Of a stretch of DNA of 64,000 nt, positions 18,846-27,826 are shown piece after piece. Each line of letters opens with the position of its first letter. The first letter of the stretch is position 1. The notes under the pieces were generated by a model, which saw nothing but the letters and a program-made list of their open reading frames with translations, ran no database searches and was not told the DNA's origin. Where the stretch lies: assembly GCA_963677165.2 (NCBI GenBank), contig CAXXSX010000002.1, positions 4,774,001 through 4,838,000 of the forward strand. Reading direction: 5' to 3'. A program made the translations under genes and the position numbers. Origin of the DNA: JAFGXT01 sp963677165 (GTDB taxonomy: Bacteria; Verrucomicrobiota; Lentisphaeria; Victivallales; SZUA-371).

Positions 18846-19544
18846 CAATGTTTTTTCTTTTATGAAACAATCTAATTGTTCTGCCCATCTGGCATACCCC
18901 GCCACATTGGGATGACAAAAATCGTAAAACATTTTTCGAGTCATTGATCCATCCGGCTCCAAAAGAGCCGGGCCGGGATCATGAAAAAACACCCGGTTCC
19001 CATCGGCAAGCTGAGAAATCATTGAATTAACCGTAATAATCTTGCGGCGCATTGAGGTATCGGGTTCCTTCCCTCGCGGAAAAATCCCGGTAAGAATTAT
19101 TTTCGAGTCGACACACTCCCGTTTCACCCGGTTGAGGATTTTCATAATCCCCTTCCCTATCTCTTTCTCTTCGTATTCATCAAGATTGTTGGCTCCAATC
19201 AGCAGCACTGTAACACGTGGAGAAATCTTACCAATTCTACCATTTTCAATCCGCCACAGAAGATGCTGTATATAATCGCCACTGGCAGCCAGATTAGCCG
19301 TTTCGACATGACCAAAATATTTCTCCCATATTTCCGGACGTCCCGGCCATTGCCAGCCGAACAAAATAGAATCTCCAAGCAGCAAAATATCATGATGCCC
19401 CTGCTCAGCAATCTCCAAATGCTGTTGATGCAAGGCCAGCCATTCTTCCTGGGTAAAAAAAGTTCCGGTGTTCAACAAAGGAGTTAATGTCGAACACTTT
19501 TCAGGTTTAATTTTTTCTCCGCGCGCGGCGTTATCAGTATTCAC
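18840..19544 (-). CDS. SGNH/GDSL-family hydrolase (PAF-acetylhydrolase-like)
   Basis: A 234-residue esterase-type protein without a signal peptide. The catalytic blocks are in order: nucleophile Ser in ILLLGDSILFGW (block I), Gly in ANLAASGD (block II), Asn in LLIGANNL (block III) and Asp/His in YDFCHPNVAGYARWAE (block V). The pattern 'HxxI...GDSI..GW' and the length resemble the beta-subunit-like PAF-acetylhydrolase family, often used for deacetylating or de-esterifying sugars in Planctomycetes and Lentisphaerota. The next gene on the same strand, whose stop lies 17 bases upstream of this start, is another SGNH protein, so they are probably cotranscribed. Substrate unknown. Confidence 0.82.
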   Translation of the reverse strand: MNTDNAARGEKIKPEKCSTLTPLLNTGTFFTQEEWLALHQQHLEIAEQGHHDILLLGDSILFGWQWPGRPEIWEKYFGHVETANLAASGDYIQHLLWRIENGRIGKISPRVTVLLIGANNLDEYEEKEIGKGIMKILNRVKRECVDSKIILTGIFPRGKEPDTSMRRKIITVNSMISQLADGNRVFFHDPGPALLEPDGSMTRKMFYDFCHPNVAGYARWAEQLDCFIKEKTLL

Positions 19545-19561
19545 AGTAAATGAACTTTCTG

Positions 19562-20887
19562 TTACTTAGCAAGCTCTCCGATGATCATAATACCACCAAC
19601 ATACCAGTTGGTTCCCTTGAACTTCTCCGGATTCTCTTCCAGATAATGCAGGTTACTCTTAAAGAGGATTTTCGACTTATCCAGTTCTTTCCCAAGAACT
19701 TTTATTTCGACTTCATGAACTTTATCGGCCAGCTTGTCCCCGACAACAAGGGTTGCCAGACGGTGATAGTGACAATACCCGTCCATTCTCCTGAGTTCTC
19801 TTTTTTTGCCGTCAAGCGTAACTTCCAGATATCCGCAATCCGGACCAACAAGATCATAAACAGATACTTTCACCCCTTTAAACTTAAACTTGACCGTCGC
19901 CCCCGGACCGCCTTTCCAGACGCCGGGAAGACGCCTTCCGAATCTTTTTACGAACGAAGAATCAGCGGGCAGTTTGGTAAATCCAGTCAGTTCGGCTTTA
20001 TCAAGCGGATATATTCCAGCCTTCTCCCAGTTGTTCGGACTCAACGGTTTTCCAAGCTTATGCTGACCTGCCTTGCCTGTTTTTTCTATAGCGGGGATGG
20101 AACGCGCAATCGCCTCCATATATAAAACATGGCCGGTATCCGTATAAGGATGGACCCCATCCCGGGAAAATGCGATCTTACCATCTTTATCGCGGGCCAT
20201 TCCAGAAGCCTGGTTCAATTCATCACCGGAAACTCTGCTCATTTTGGCCTTCTGGGCTTTCATTGTCAGTTTGCCTTCTTTGGCAAGCTTTGCGACTTCG
20301 ATTCCCAAATGGATTGACGGAATATTATAATGATCAGCAACCTTCTCCATCACACTGGCGGAACGCTTCATCTTTCCTTCATTAAGATTTTTTATATCGC
20401 GCGCAGTAATGGTGTAGACAAAACAAATATCGCATTCCGGCAAAGTCTTCCAGGTTTGCCGGACAATTCCTTCCATCGCTTTGATGATCCGTTCAAGAGC
20501 GGCCTTGCTATCATTGACCGCAAACTCAACAAACAGCAGATCCGGCTTGAATTGTAATGCGTCATGCTCCAGACGAAACACACCAAGATTGGAGCCCGTC
20601 CCACCAATGGCGGCATGAATTTCACTTACCTTTGCCTTCGGAAAATTCTTCTGGAACCATTGTTTACTCAATACCCGCCAGCCGTTCTGACAGGTAATAC
20701 TGCCGCCAAGATACGCTATTTTTACATCCTTGCCAGCCTTCAGCTTTGCGAAAAAGTTGGGAAGGCCTCCACGCGGAGAACACTCAACTGCATCTCGCAG
20801 AGGATAAGGTTTCTCCTGAGCGTTTATAAATGAAAAAGCGGAAATTAAACAGACGAGAAAAAAACAATTCATAAACACCGATTTCAT
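19562..20887 (-). CDS. Secreted SGNH/GDSL hydrolase with C-terminal domain
   Basis: A 441-residue protein with a signal peptide (MKSVFMNCFFLVCLISAFSF, cleavage near INA-QE). The SGNH elements are Ser in YLGGSITCQNGW, Gly in HAAIGGTGSNL, Asn in FVEFAVNDS and Asp/His in SRDGVHPYTDTGH. Residues about 300-441 form a beta-rich accessory domain (FKFKGVKVSVYDLVGPDCGY, KVHEVEIKVLGKELD). Such secreted enzymes usually remove acyl groups from polysaccharides, but the substrate cannot be read from sequence. It precedes the second SGNH gene in the same direction. Upstream lies ssrA, about 160 bases away and on the opposite strand. Confidence 0.83.
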   Translation of the reverse strand: MKSVFMNCFFLVCLISAFSFINAQEKPYPLRDAVECSPRGGLPNFFAKLKAGKDVKIAYLGGSITCQNGWRVLSKQWFQKNFPKAKVSEIHAAIGGTGSNLGVFRLEHDALQFKPDLLFVEFAVNDSKAALERIIKAMEGIVRQTWKTLPECDICFVYTITARDIKNLNEGKMKRSASVMEKVADHYNIPSIHLGIEVAKLAKEGKLTMKAQKAKMSRVSGDELNQASGMARDKDGKIAFSRDGVHPYTDTGHVLYMEAIARSIPAIEKTGKAGQHKLGKPLSPNNWEKAGIYPLDKAELTGFTKLPADSSFVKRFGRRLPGVWKGGPGATVKFKFKGVKVSVYDLVGPDCGYLEVTLDGKKRELRRMDGYCHYHRLATLVVGDKLADKVHEVEIKVLGKELDKSKILFKSNLHYLEENPEKFKGTNWYVGGIMIIGELAK

Positions 20888-20996
20888 GTTGTCAGCCTTT
20901 TTTATTTATGTAACATCTTCGAAATAATATGCCACAATGCCGAAGATAATCCACAAGACCTCAGCAAAATAATTGCAAAAAACGTCAGATGAACTA

Positions 20997-21027
20997 TTGT
21001 AATAATGGAATATTGCATTAGTATAAT
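20997..21027 (+). promoter_or_regulatory. Candidate ssrA promoter
   Basis: TATAAT at 21022-21027 is about 20 bases before the mature tmRNA 5' end, consistent with a short leader removed by RNase P. TTGTAA at 20997-21002 is the best -35 match, although the 19-base spacer is long. Confidence 0.5.
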
Positions 21028-21047
21028 CATCCCGCAACAATTGTTAC

Positions 21048-21399
21048 GGGGGCGACACGGTTTCGACTGTTCAGGCAGACTGTGTGACTGCATGCCGAGG
21101 ATGATCGTTGGCCTCGTTAATCATCGATTAAAACTATAATTGCAGAAGAGCAATTCGCACTGGCTGCTTAAGTTCGGCCACGTTTTTACCCTGACGAACG
21201 CTAGGGGATAAAAACGTTAGCAGCGTTCTGGTTCGTTGATTCGGTCTTTCGGTCACGAATGAGATTTTAGAGAGACTAGTCGAGAAGCAGGCCTGTCCGT
21301 TGGCTTCGCGGAAAGACGATAAACTTCAATAACGGGACAAGCATGTAGAGGTCCTCATGAACCCGGTTCAGGACGGGGGTTCGACTCCCCCCGCCTCCA
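21048..21399 (+). ncRNA. ssrA: tmRNA (ssrA)
   Basis: Transfer-messenger RNA, which rescues stalled ribosomes and tags nascent proteins for proteolysis. The 5' end GGGGGCGACACGG pairs with the 3' end CGCCTCC through a 7-bp acceptor stem with one G-U pair, and a T-loop GGTTCGACTCC lies before it. The CCA end is not encoded. A first pseudoknot is visible (CGAGG/CCTCG, GATGAT/ATCATC at about 21096-21126). The tag frame most plausibly starts at GCA 21142 and reads AEEQFALAA then TAA (21169-21171), ending in the usual ALAA degron. Total length is about 352 nt, one-piece form. Eight T follow directly and can terminate transcription. Its 3' end is repeated twice downstream as an island attachment site. 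Confidence 0.95.
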
Positions 21400-21448
21400 C
21401 TTTTTTTTCTAAAACCATAACTATAAGGAACTTGCAAATTAAAACGCA

Positions 21449-21519
21449 AATTTAATACTAACTATTTCTCACAAGATTCAATCAGGTTTAACAAAGTTTA
21501 GCAAGGATTCCCCTGCCCC
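21449..21519. repeat. Island end repeat, copy A (right of tmRNA)
   Basis: This stretch recurs at 49391-49461, with its last 50 bases identical. It contains ACTAACTA, the inverted form of the TAGTTAGT motif found in the left arms of sites B and C, and CAGGTTTAACAAAG. These are candidate arm-type recombinase binding sites. A second matching block (21696-21738) corresponds to 49481-49523. Confidence 0.7.
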
Positions 21520-21604
21520 CGTTACTCCCCCCGTCCTTATTTCAAATAATGATATGTTACTGGGATTAAAACCGATAGCATTATACAGCGGACAGATTTA
21601 AAGG

Positions 21605-21715
21605 CATAATTCTGCTGAGTTTCTGAGTGAAACCATGAATATGCTTGCTGAAAGCAATCATGCTGACATCGCAAAACGACTCTTATCCAAACACAAATCA
21701 CAGAAAGTCGTCTAA
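21605..21715 (+). pseudogene. Short reading-frame remnant, possibly an island integrase tail
   Basis: An open stretch of 36 codons, preceded by an in-frame stop at 21599, ends at TAA 21713. The last 26 codons from ATG 21635 read MNMLAESNHADIAKRLLSKH then KSQKVV. The end of this frame (cacag...gtctaactcc) is duplicated at 49485-49504. Its place next to the attachment site suggests the decayed 3' end of an integrase or other element gene, but I cannot match it to a family. The rest of 21400-21838 (about 440 bases) holds only the repeat blocks described here. Confidence 0.25.
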
Positions 21716-21838
21716 CTCCACAAATTTGTGACTCATTCCAACTTAAGGTTTATGCTAATTCAATTTCAAATATCGAATTATCCAAAAAGTAAAATTCAAG
21801 TGTAGATTTTTTATCTTCGGCTTACTATACTAATATAT

Positions 21839-23005
21839 ATGAATAAGAGTATAGATATATTCGTTTTCATTGATGCATTGGGGTGGGAGGTAATTAAAGA
21901 TAAAGATTTTCTGGAAAATCTGCTACCCCATCGTTATCCTGTGCAAATGCAATACGGATATTCATCCACCGCAATACCGACGATTTTAACCGGACAACCG
22001 CCTACTGGCCATAAGCATTTAAGTTTTTACTATTATGCTCCACATAAATCTCCGTTCAAGCTGTTAAAACTGATGATGCTGGAATATCTGCCCGGACGTA
22101 TTTTTGACCGTTGGCGTGTACGGCATATTCTATCTAAGCTGATAGCGAAGCTTTACGGCTATACCGGATATTTCGAAATGTATGCCATGCCTTTCGACAG
22201 GCTGCATTTCTTCGATTACATAGAGAAGACTGATATCTTTGTTCCCGGTGGTCTCGCTCCGGTTCGAAATCTTGCGGATGAGCTTGAAGACAGCGGCATT
22301 CCTTATCATATCTCAAACTGGCGGCTAAGCGAAAGCGAAAACGTAAATTCTTTAATAGCTGATATTGAAACAGGTGATATCCGTTTTGCTTTCCTTTATA
22401 CTGCTGCGATGGACGCGCTCCTCCACATGAAAACGAAAGACGGCAAGGAGATTCCTGGGAAGCTGGAATGGTATAGCGAGCAGTTAAAAAAAGTGATTGA
22501 AGCAGCCAAAGAGCATTATGATACTTTCACGCTTCATGTGATGTCCGACCATGGGATGACAACACTTACAGGAGTTGAAGACGTCAAGGCGAAAGTTGAT
22601 GCCCTTGGATATAAATTCGGAAAAGACTATGCAGCCGTTTTTGATTCAACTATGGCGCGGTTCTGGTTCTTTCATGACAAGGCGAAATCTGATATCAGTG
22701 CGGTTTTGGAAAAAGTGGATCATTCACACATTCTTTCTGATGAAGAGATGAAACGTTATCGGATTGATTTTCCTGATAATATGTATGGAAAACTTTATTT
22801 ACTGATGGACCCCGGCTGGCAGATCGAACCGTCGGACATGGGGCGAAAGGCACTTCCGGCAATGCATGGATTTGCCCCTGAACATGAAGATTCCTTTGCC
22901 AGTTTTTTGTCCACTGAGCCGATTGATCCTCCTCCTCAATGGGTAGGTGACTATTTTAAGATAATGAAATCGAAAATTGCTCTCGTCAAAGAACAGAAAC
23001 CTTAA
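21839..23005 (+). CDS. Alkaline-phosphatase-superfamily protein (phosphodiesterase/nucleotide pyrophosphatase type)
   Basis: A 388-residue protein without signal peptide. The metal-dependent phosphatase core is recognisable: Asp12 in FVFIDALGW, a Ser/Thr nucleophile region YSSTAIPTILTGQPPTGH (42-58), Asp192/His196 in MDALLH, Asp237/His238 in MSDHGM and a late His in AMHGFAPEHEDS. It is therefore expected to hydrolyse or transfer a phosphoester, perhaps on a lipid-linked or nucleotide sugar. It heads the exopolysaccharide run and is followed 15 bases later by the PP2C/kinase gene. No ribosome site precedes the ATG, and TATACT lies at 21826-21831, so a leaderless transcript is possible. Confidence 0.72.
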   Translation: MNKSIDIFVFIDALGWEVIKDKDFLENLLPHRYPVQMQYGYSSTAIPTILTGQPPTGHKHLSFYYYAPHKSPFKLLKLMMLEYLPGRIFDRWRVRHILSKLIAKLYGYTGYFEMYAMPFDRLHFFDYIEKTDIFVPGGLAPVRNLADELEDSGIPYHISNWRLSESENVNSLIADIETGDIRFAFLYTAAMDALLHMKTKDGKEIPGKLEWYSEQLKKVIEAAKEHYDTFTLHVMSDHGMTTLTGVEDVKAKVDALGYKFGKDYAAVFDSTMARFWFFHDKAKSDISAVLEKVDHSHILSDEEMKRYRIDFPDNMYGKLYLLMDPGWQIEPSDMGRKALPAMHGFAPEHEDSFASFLSTEPIDPPPQWVGDYFKIMKSKIALVKEQKP

Positions 23006-23020
23006 GAAAAAAGGCTGTCA

Positions 23021-24571
23021 ATGGAAGAGTATAAGGTAAATATCCTTGTCGTGGATGACGAGGAACTGAACTTGAAAGCGATCTCCCGGACTTTGCGTAA
23101 AACCGATTATGAACCGGATTGCAAAATGTCCGGGGGCGAGGCTCTTGAGGCTGTAAAGCGACAGGAGTATGAACTGGTGCTGATGGATGTAATGATGCCT
23201 GAAATGGACGGTCACGAAACCTGCCGTCAACTGAAAGCAGCAAAACCGGATCTACCGGTTATAATCATGACCGGCCTGCTTGATGATGAGAGCCTGAAAA
23301 AATCTTTCGATAGTGGTGCCGATGATTACATTCGCAAACCGGTCAACCGGATTGAACTGATTTCCAGAATGGACAATATCATGCGGTTAAAGAAAGCCAG
23401 ACAGGAAATCACCGGCCTGTATGATAGCATTATGAAAGATTTGAATGTTGCCGCAGAGATACAGAAAAGGCTGCTTCCGCCAATGATTTCTGTTGAAAAT
23501 AATATCCGCTTCTTTTCTGTATACGAACCCTGCGAAAATGTCAGCGGCGACATTATGGATATTATAAAGCTCTCTCCAAACAAAACGGTATTCTATGTAG
23601 GCGATATTTCTGGTCATGGAGTACAGGCTGCGCTACTGATGACTGCGGTAAGGTCGATTATCCGTTACATCTTTGAAAATAATCAGGAAAAAACAGTTGC
23701 CGACAATGCCGGTATCATAATCTCAAGGCTGGAAACACTGTTTTCTACTCATGATAAATATATGACATTGATTATCGGAATGATCGACAGCGAGAAGATG
23801 ACATGTGAACTGATCAACGCCGGACATCCTCCTATGATTATTTGTGGTTCAGATCTCCAATGCAGGAAAATTCCATCTCAGAAAGGGTTAGATCCGATTG
23901 GCTGGGGCATGAACGCTGAATTTTCCGATGAGTTTATTGATAGTGTAAAGCTTTCTTTTGGTGATCGACTTTTTCTATATACCGACGGTATTATTGAATG
24001 CGAAATCAACGGAGAAATGCCAGGCGTTGACGGGTTGAAAAATATGCTTGAGAGCGAGAGGGAAGTAATATCTTCCTCGCCGGCTTTCCCACTATATTTA
24101 AGGCAAAAATTATCAGCGATGGGTGGAACAGTTGATGATGATCTGACTCTTATGTCAATGACTCTGAGTAATGACAAAGACTCTTCATATTATGCTTTTC
24201 GGCTTCCCTCGGTCTTGCATAAAGTCAGAGATATTTCCGAACAGTGCTACAAGATCATTATTGACGCCGGTTTCGACGTGAAAGCTGCCGCTGAAGCCGA
24301 ACTGGTCATCACCGAATACATAAACAATATCATTATTCACGGCCTTAACCAGGAATCGGGAACATATATCTATATGCAAATGGAAGTAGGAAATAATCAA
24401 CTGAAATTTTATGTTTACGACTTTGGGAAAAAATGGCGGGTCGCGAAAAAAAACCAGAACATGGAAGTATTCGCGACATCCGGCCGCGGCCTTGAGATAA
24501 TTCAACAGTTAACAAAAAGTATGGAAGTAAAGAGGCTCGGAGATATAAACGAGACAACAATAATTATGTGA
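23021..24571 (+). CDS. Response regulator-PP2C phosphatase-anti-sigma kinase fusion (HsbR/RsbU-RsbW type)
   Basis: A 516-residue three-domain signalling protein. The receiver domain (1-125) has the acidic pair in VVDDEE and phospho-acceptor Asp56 in LVLMDVMMPEMDG. A SpoIIE-type PP2C phosphatase (about 150-385) shows ENVSGDIMD, FYVGDISGHGVQAALLM and DRLFLYTDGI. A C-terminal HATPase of the RsbW/SpoIIAB type (about 395-516) shows VITEYINNIIIHG and SGRGLEIIQQL. The same order occurs in Pseudomonas HsbR, where it controls the phosphorylation of the STAS antagonist HsbA and thereby an anti-sigma pathway for biofilm and motility. The matching STAS gene is at 31033, across six transferase genes. An AAAGGC-like ribosome site precedes ATG 23021. 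Confidence 0.88.
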   Translation: MEEYKVNILVVDDEELNLKAISRTLRKTDYEPDCKMSGGEALEAVKRQEYELVLMDVMMPEMDGHETCRQLKAAKPDLPVIIMTGLLDDESLKKSFDSGADDYIRKPVNRIELISRMDNIMRLKKARQEITGLYDSIMKDLNVAAEIQKRLLPPMISVENNIRFFSVYEPCENVSGDIMDIIKLSPNKTVFYVGDISGHGVQAALLMTAVRSIIRYIFENNQEKTVADNAGIIISRLETLFSTHDKYMTLIIGMIDSEKMTCELINAGHPPMIICGSDLQCRKIPSQKGLDPIGWGMNAEFSDEFIDSVKLSFGDRLFLYTDGIIECEINGEMPGVDGLKNMLESEREVISSSPAFPLYLRQKLSAMGGTVDDDLTLMSMTLSNDKDSSYYAFRLPSVLHKVRDISEQCYKIIIDAGFDVKAAAEAELVITEYINNIIIHGLNQESGTYIYMQMEVGNNQLKFYVYDFGKKWRVAKKNQNMEVFATSGRGLEIIQQLTKSMEVKRLGDINETTIIM

Positions 24572-24596
24572 CACGACTCAGCCTGGAGGAGGCATT

Positions 24597-25469
24597 ATGG
24601 GCAAAGTCAGTATAGTTGTACGTTCCATGAATGATATAAGATATATCGATCGGACAATGGGGATGATCCGTAAACAAAAGTTTACTGATTACGAGCTTCT
24701 CAATGTTGATTCCGGTTCGACCGATGGCACCTATGATGCGGTGCAGAAATTCTCTCCCGACATCTCATGGCAAATCAAACCTGAAGAATATGTTCCTGGT
24801 AAAGTGCTGAATTCAGCGGTGGAGAAGTGTACCGGTGAATATATCGTATTTAATAATTCGGACTGTATTCCGCAATCAGAATACTGGCTCGAAAATCTGA
24901 TTGCTCCTCTTGAAGAAGATTCAAATGTTGCCGCCGTTTTCGGACGCCAGTTGTGTCGTCCCGATGCAAGACCTCTGGTACGTAAAGACGGAGAACGCGC
25001 TTTTGGTGATGGTTGTGTAGCTGCAAACTGGGGACATTTTTTTTCTCTGGCAACGAGCGCGGTCCGACATTCACTTCTCAAGGAATTCCCTTTTGATCCC
25101 GACATTAAATACTCAGAAGACATAGAGTGGTCGTGGCGCATGAAACAAAAGGGCTATAAAATTATTTATGCCCCAGACGCCGAAGTTGAACATTCCCATA
25201 ATTATACCCTCAAGGAAGTTCGAAAGCGCTTCTACAATGAGGGCCTTGCAGAAGGACAGATCTATAGACGTTCAAGGTCATTCACTGAGGGGTTTATTTT
25301 ACCGTTGGCAGCAGAAACTTTAAGGGATATATCCTATCTCATTAAAAATAGAAAAATTGTAGCGGTTCCCGGCGGAATCATTTATCGAATGACGCAGAAA
25401 TACAACATCTATAAGGGTCGCAGAGATTATTTCAGGAATAAACAGAGGGAAATCAATGAAAATAACTAA
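24597..25469 (+). CDS. Family 2 glycosyltransferase
   Basis: A 290-residue GT-A-fold transferase expected to add a sugar from a nucleotide donor during assembly of the polysaccharide repeat unit at the inner face of the cytoplasmic membrane. N-terminal KVSIVVRSMND and NVDSGSTDGTYDA are the GT2 nucleotide-binding segment. FNNSDCIP supplies the DxD-like metal site, and the SEDIEWSWRMKQKGYKI block is the typical ED acceptor/catalytic motif followed by EVEHSH. The C-terminal part (about 215-290) is amphipathic and basic and may touch the membrane. A GGAGG ribosome site precedes the ATG. The stop lies 14 bases inside the next gene, showing tight operon organisation. Sugar specificity unknown. Confidence 0.88.
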   Translation: MGKVSIVVRSMNDIRYIDRTMGMIRKQKFTDYELLNVDSGSTDGTYDAVQKFSPDISWQIKPEEYVPGKVLNSAVEKCTGEYIVFNNSDCIPQSEYWLENLIAPLEEDSNVAAVFGRQLCRPDARPLVRKDGERAFGDGCVAANWGHFFSLATSAVRHSLLKEFPFDPDIKYSEDIEWSWRMKQKGYKIIYAPDAEVEHSHNYTLKEVRKRFYNEGLAEGQIYRRSRSFTEGFILPLAAETLRDISYLIKNRKIVAVPGGIIYRMTQKYNIYKGRRDYFRNKQREINENN

Positions 25470-26703
25470 TGTAATAAGAAGGTTTTCCTTTGAAGAATGG
25501 GGTGGAACAGAAACCGTAGTATGGAATACGTCAAAGGAGCTGGAAAAGCGGGGAAATACGATTGAAATTCTGGCGACCCAGGCATTATGTAAAGTCGAAG
25601 AAGAACAATTTAACCAGATTGTAATTCGTCGATTCCCATATTTTTATCCGAGCATTCCTCTGACAGATAAGGATCGAGCTGATCTGGATAAAAAAGGCGG
25701 AAATCCTTTTTCATTCAAAATGCTTCGCCACATAAAAATGTCCGATAGCGATATAATCCATTGTCATACCATGGCACGGCTTGCGGACACTGTCAGAATC
25801 GCTGCACAAAATCTTGAGATTCCCTATGTTATTTCCCTACATGGAGGGCATTTTGATGTACCGGAAGAAGAAATTGAAGAAATGATGAAGCCGCTGAAGC
25901 ATACTTTCAACTATGGGAAATTCATTGATGTATTTATGGACAACGGAAAATTCCTTGAACGAGCCGATGGTATTGTTTGCGTAGGTTATAATGAATATAT
26001 TCGATCCAGGCACAAATATCCAGATAAATTAGTTGAATATATTCCAAACGGAGTAAATATCGATAAATTTGAAAAGAATCCGGGGATTGACTTCCGTACG
26101 CGACATTGTATACCTGAAGATGCTTTTGTGATATTGTGTGTTTCACGCATCGACTATCAGAAAAATCAGAAGCTGCTGATCGACATGACAGAGCACCTGA
26201 TCCACTCAGGACACAAGATTAATCTGGTTCTGATTGGTCCTGTAACAGCTTATAATTATTATGAAAAAATCAAAGACCGTTTAAATGCAGATGAGAGACT
26301 TGGTGATGCGGTAACGGCAATTGAAGGTTTACCCCCTGATTCAGATGAACTTGTTGCAGCTTATCAAAGTGCTGACTGCTTTATTCTACCATCGCTTCAC
26401 GAACCTTTCGGAATTGTCGCGCTGGAAGCGTGGGCATCAAAACTCCCGGTAATCGCATCAAAAGTTGGCGGACTGGAGAAACTAATAAAAGACGGCGAGA
26501 CCGGATTGTTTTTTGACAGTGATTCTCTGCCGGGACTGCTGAACGCCTTTGAGCAACTGATCAATAATAACGAATTGCGGGAACGGCTTGTAGCCAATGC
26601 ATATGAAGAAGTGTGCAAAGAATATTCCTGGGAACAAGTGACAAATAAATTATATGAATTTTATCAAAAGGTGATTAAGCAATATGGCATCAAAAACCAG
26701 TAA
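25456..26703 (+). CDS. Family 4 glycosyltransferase
   Basis: A 415-residue GT-B-fold transferase. The N-terminal acceptor domain begins MKITNVIRRFSFEEWGGTET, where the Gly-rich turn is typical of GT4 enzymes. IPYVISLHGGHFDVP matches the usual 'vvtlHg' segment. The donor domain has ILCVSRIDYQKNQKLLIDM and the EX7E motif in LPSLHEPFGIVALEA, followed by LPVIASKVGGLEKLI. AGAGGG before the ATG serves as ribosome site inside the end of the upstream gene. Its own stop overlaps the next gene by 20 bases. Role inferred: one step of repeat-unit synthesis; donor and linkage cannot be read. Confidence 0.9.
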   Translation: MKITNVIRRFSFEEWGGTETVVWNTSKELEKRGNTIEILATQALCKVEEEQFNQIVIRRFPYFYPSIPLTDKDRADLDKKGGNPFSFKMLRHIKMSDSDIIHCHTMARLADTVRIAAQNLEIPYVISLHGGHFDVPEEEIEEMMKPLKHTFNYGKFIDVFMDNGKFLERADGIVCVGYNEYIRSRHKYPDKLVEYIPNGVNIDKFEKNPGIDFRTRHCIPEDAFVILCVSRIDYQKNQKLLIDMTEHLIHSGHKINLVLIGPVTAYNYYEKIKDRLNADERLGDAVTAIEGLPPDSDELVAAYQSADCFILPSLHEPFGIVALEAWASKLPVIASKVGGLEKLIKDGETGLFFDSDSLPGLLNAFEQLINNNELRERLVANAYEEVCKEYSWEQVTNKLYEFYQKVIKQYGIKNQ

Positions 26704-27826
26704 AAACATTCTGCTGGTAAGCCGGAAATGCGGCTTTCATGGTGGTGTTGAACGTTTTGTTTTTGACACAGCTGTTATTCTGAAGAAAGTCGGGTTTAAT
26801 GTTTCCGGATTATTCGAAGAAGCCGGTCATGATATGGTAAAATATGAAATCCCGTTTGACGAAGTCTATATTTTCGGACAGGACTCAAGTTATGAGAAAT
26901 TCAACTTTGATTTTGCCTTGATTAACAAAGTTGCTTCCTCCGAAATCATTAAGTTGACAAGGCTGAGATCAAAAGTTACAGCCGTGTATTTTCACGACCA
27001 TGATTATTACTGCTTGAGAAAACATAAATATTATCCTGTTGGACGTATTAATTGTCAGAATCGTTTTTCTCCGCTTCTATGTTCACTATGTTCCGGACTG
27101 ATTGAAAAGCGAAACGAAGGCCTGCATTGGATCAGATTGAAAGAATTCCAGCAACGAATAGCGGAAATCAAAGCCTGCAACTCTTTTGTGGTTATGTCGG
27201 ATTATATGCGTAACAACTTGCTTTGTAACGGTTATCCTTCCGAAAAAATCATCAAACTTTATCCGGTTAAACAAATCGAGAGAGTTCCAGAACGCAAACC
27301 GGATGGATCGCTGGTATACGCCGGCCAACTGATACGTGGAAAAGGAATAGACCTACTATTGAAGGCTATGACTAAGATGCGTAATAGGGCAAAACTGTTT
27401 ATTCTGGGAGTTGGTAATGATGAAGAGCGCCTGAAAGAATTATGTGCTAAATACCGCTTGACAAACCGGGTGGAGTTCACCGGCTGGGTCAGGAATTCAA
27501 CGGAATATTTGGACAAAGCCTCTGTTGCAGTCGTTCCATCTTTGTGGCAGGAGCCGTTCGGTCTGGTAGGAATAGAGGCATTTTCTCGAAAAGTACCTGT
27601 TGTTGGATTTGATGTCGGAGGCATTAACGAATGGCTGAAACATGAGGGAAACGGTATTCTTGTTCCAGAAAGAAATACGCTGAAAATGGCAGCAGCACTG
27701 GACTGTCTGATATCAAACGAAGAGTTGGCTGAGCAGTTTGGGGATAGTGGCTACAGGTTTGTAAAAGACCATTTCAAGAAATCAGATTTTATTTCTACTT
27801 TTGAACGGATGCTGGGGGGATTTTGA
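26684..27826 (+). CDS. Family 4 glycosyltransferase
   Basis: A 380-residue GT-B-fold transferase. The start region has KNILLVSRKCGFHGGVERF, with the GG(V)ER segment typical of GT4. The donor domain shows SLVYAGQLIRGKGIDLLLKA, the EX7E motif in SLWQEPFGLVGIEA and VPVVGFDVGGINEWL. A Cys-rich patch (CQNRFSPLLCSLCSGL, about 125-140) in the acceptor domain is unusual for the family. It overlaps its upstream neighbour by 20 bases and shares one base with the downstream start (TGATG). The three consecutive GT4 genes suggest a repeat unit of several sugars. Confidence 0.9.
   Translation: MASKTSKNILLVSRKCGFHGGVERFVFDTAVILKKVGFNVSGLFEEAGHDMVKYEIPFDEVYIFGQDSSYEKFNFDFALINKVASSEIIKLTRLRSKVTAVYFHDHDYYCLRKHKYYPVGRINCQNRFSPLLCSLCSGLIEKRNEGLHWIRLKEFQQRIAEIKACNSFVVMSDYMRNNLLCNGYPSEKIIKLYPVKQIERVPERKPDGSLVYAGQLIRGKGIDLLLKAMTKMRNRAKLFILGVGNDEERLKELCAKYRLTNRVEFTGWVRNSTEYLDKASVAVVPSLWQEPFGLVGIEAFSRKVPVVGFDVGGINEWLKHEGNGILVPERNTLKMAAALDCLISNEELAEQFGDSGYRFVKDHFKKSDFISTFERMLGGF

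Noticed and set aside
20129..20833. Several plus-strand open frames opposite the secreted SGNH gene
   Set aside because: The minus-strand protein has a signal peptide and all catalytic blocks; the plus-strand frames show no recognisable protein features.
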